Both the position numbers and the translations under genes were made by a program. Positions 63,963 through 64,000 of a DNA stretch of 64,000 nt are shown piece by piece (position 1 is the first letter of the stretch; the number at the start of each line of letters is the position of its first letter). This DNA comes from Sphingomonas kyeonggiensis (lineage in GTDB: Bacteria > Pseudomonadota > Alphaproteobacteria > Sphingomonadales > Sphingomonadaceae): NCBI RefSeq assembly GCF_014204495.1, contig NZ_JACHLN010000001.1:1178001-1242000 (forward strand), given 5' to 3'. The notes beneath the pieces are model-generated. The model searched no databases, was not told the DNA's origin, and saw nothing but the letters and a program-made list of their open reading frames with translations.

Positions 63963-64000
63963 CGCTCTTCCATGTCCCTACTGTCCCGTTTCAGGCCGAC

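Overview
The window looks like a chromosomal stretch of a high-GC alphaproteobacterium of the Sphingomonas group. This is inferred from the GC-rich coding sequence, the TonB receptor next to catabolic genes, a CcrM-type GANTC adenine methyltransferase, a SciP-type (DUF1153) CtrA inhibitor, and ATGA or GTGA gene overlaps throughout. I see no insertion sequence, integrase, prophage or CRISPR array.

Bases 1-23475 form a catabolic island. Three Gfo/Idh/MocA-type oxidoreductases, a small UPF0303 protein, a TolB-like propeller protein, a LacI regulator and a TonB receptor are linked by three copies of a TTAGCGCTAA-centred palindrome (1426-1439, 5971-5990, 7262-7271), best read as the operator of the LacI protein at 6084-7130. 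A terminator follows the receptor. Next comes a tight operon of a DUF1593 nucleoside-hydrolase-like protein, two exported sulfatases and an MFS transporter, and then a second LacI. An IclR regulator precedes a complete gentisate ring-cleavage set (gentisate dioxygenase, fumarylpyruvate hydrolase, maleylpyruvate isomerase), followed by a third sulfatase and a type-B carboxylesterase. No glycoside hydrolase, SusD-like protein or sulfatase-maturation enzyme is visible, so the substrate is unknown; a sulfated and/or esterified aromatic or sugar conjugate fits.

Bases 23483-33698 hold a minus-strand run (exported zinc peptidase, aldo/keto reductase, alpha/beta hydrolase, ABM protein, carotenoid-cleavage-type oxygenase, Tat-exported VOC protein, SDR), divergent from a propeller-type sensor kinase and its LuxR-type response regulator. 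The kinase pair probably controls this run.

Bases 33771-48000 are mostly housekeeping or envelope genes: tRNA-Ser(GGA), a cyclophilin, an Mla-like lipid transport operon (STAS-permease, ATPase, MlaD, lipoprotein), a HAD phosphatase, a pyridoxamine-phosphate-oxidase-like protein, DUF445, an RND efflux pair, two GlsB/YeaQ proteins, a SIMPL protein and SciP. Bases 48019-63962 hold mnmA, glutathione reductase, an AbrB-type membrane protein with a dicarboxylate symporter, glmM, DUF1272, a thiD-VOC fusion, rnhB, ccrM, folP, a LytTR membrane regulator, DUF2306, an AlkD-like protein and an NtrC-type regulator.

The two most striking non-coding features are the LacI palindrome family and the 308-base rnhB-ccrM gap, which carries two perfect DnaA boxes, five GANTC sites and two GTTAAC motifs. 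Five inverted-repeat elements of two or three sequence types lie between genes, three of them between convergent gene ends.
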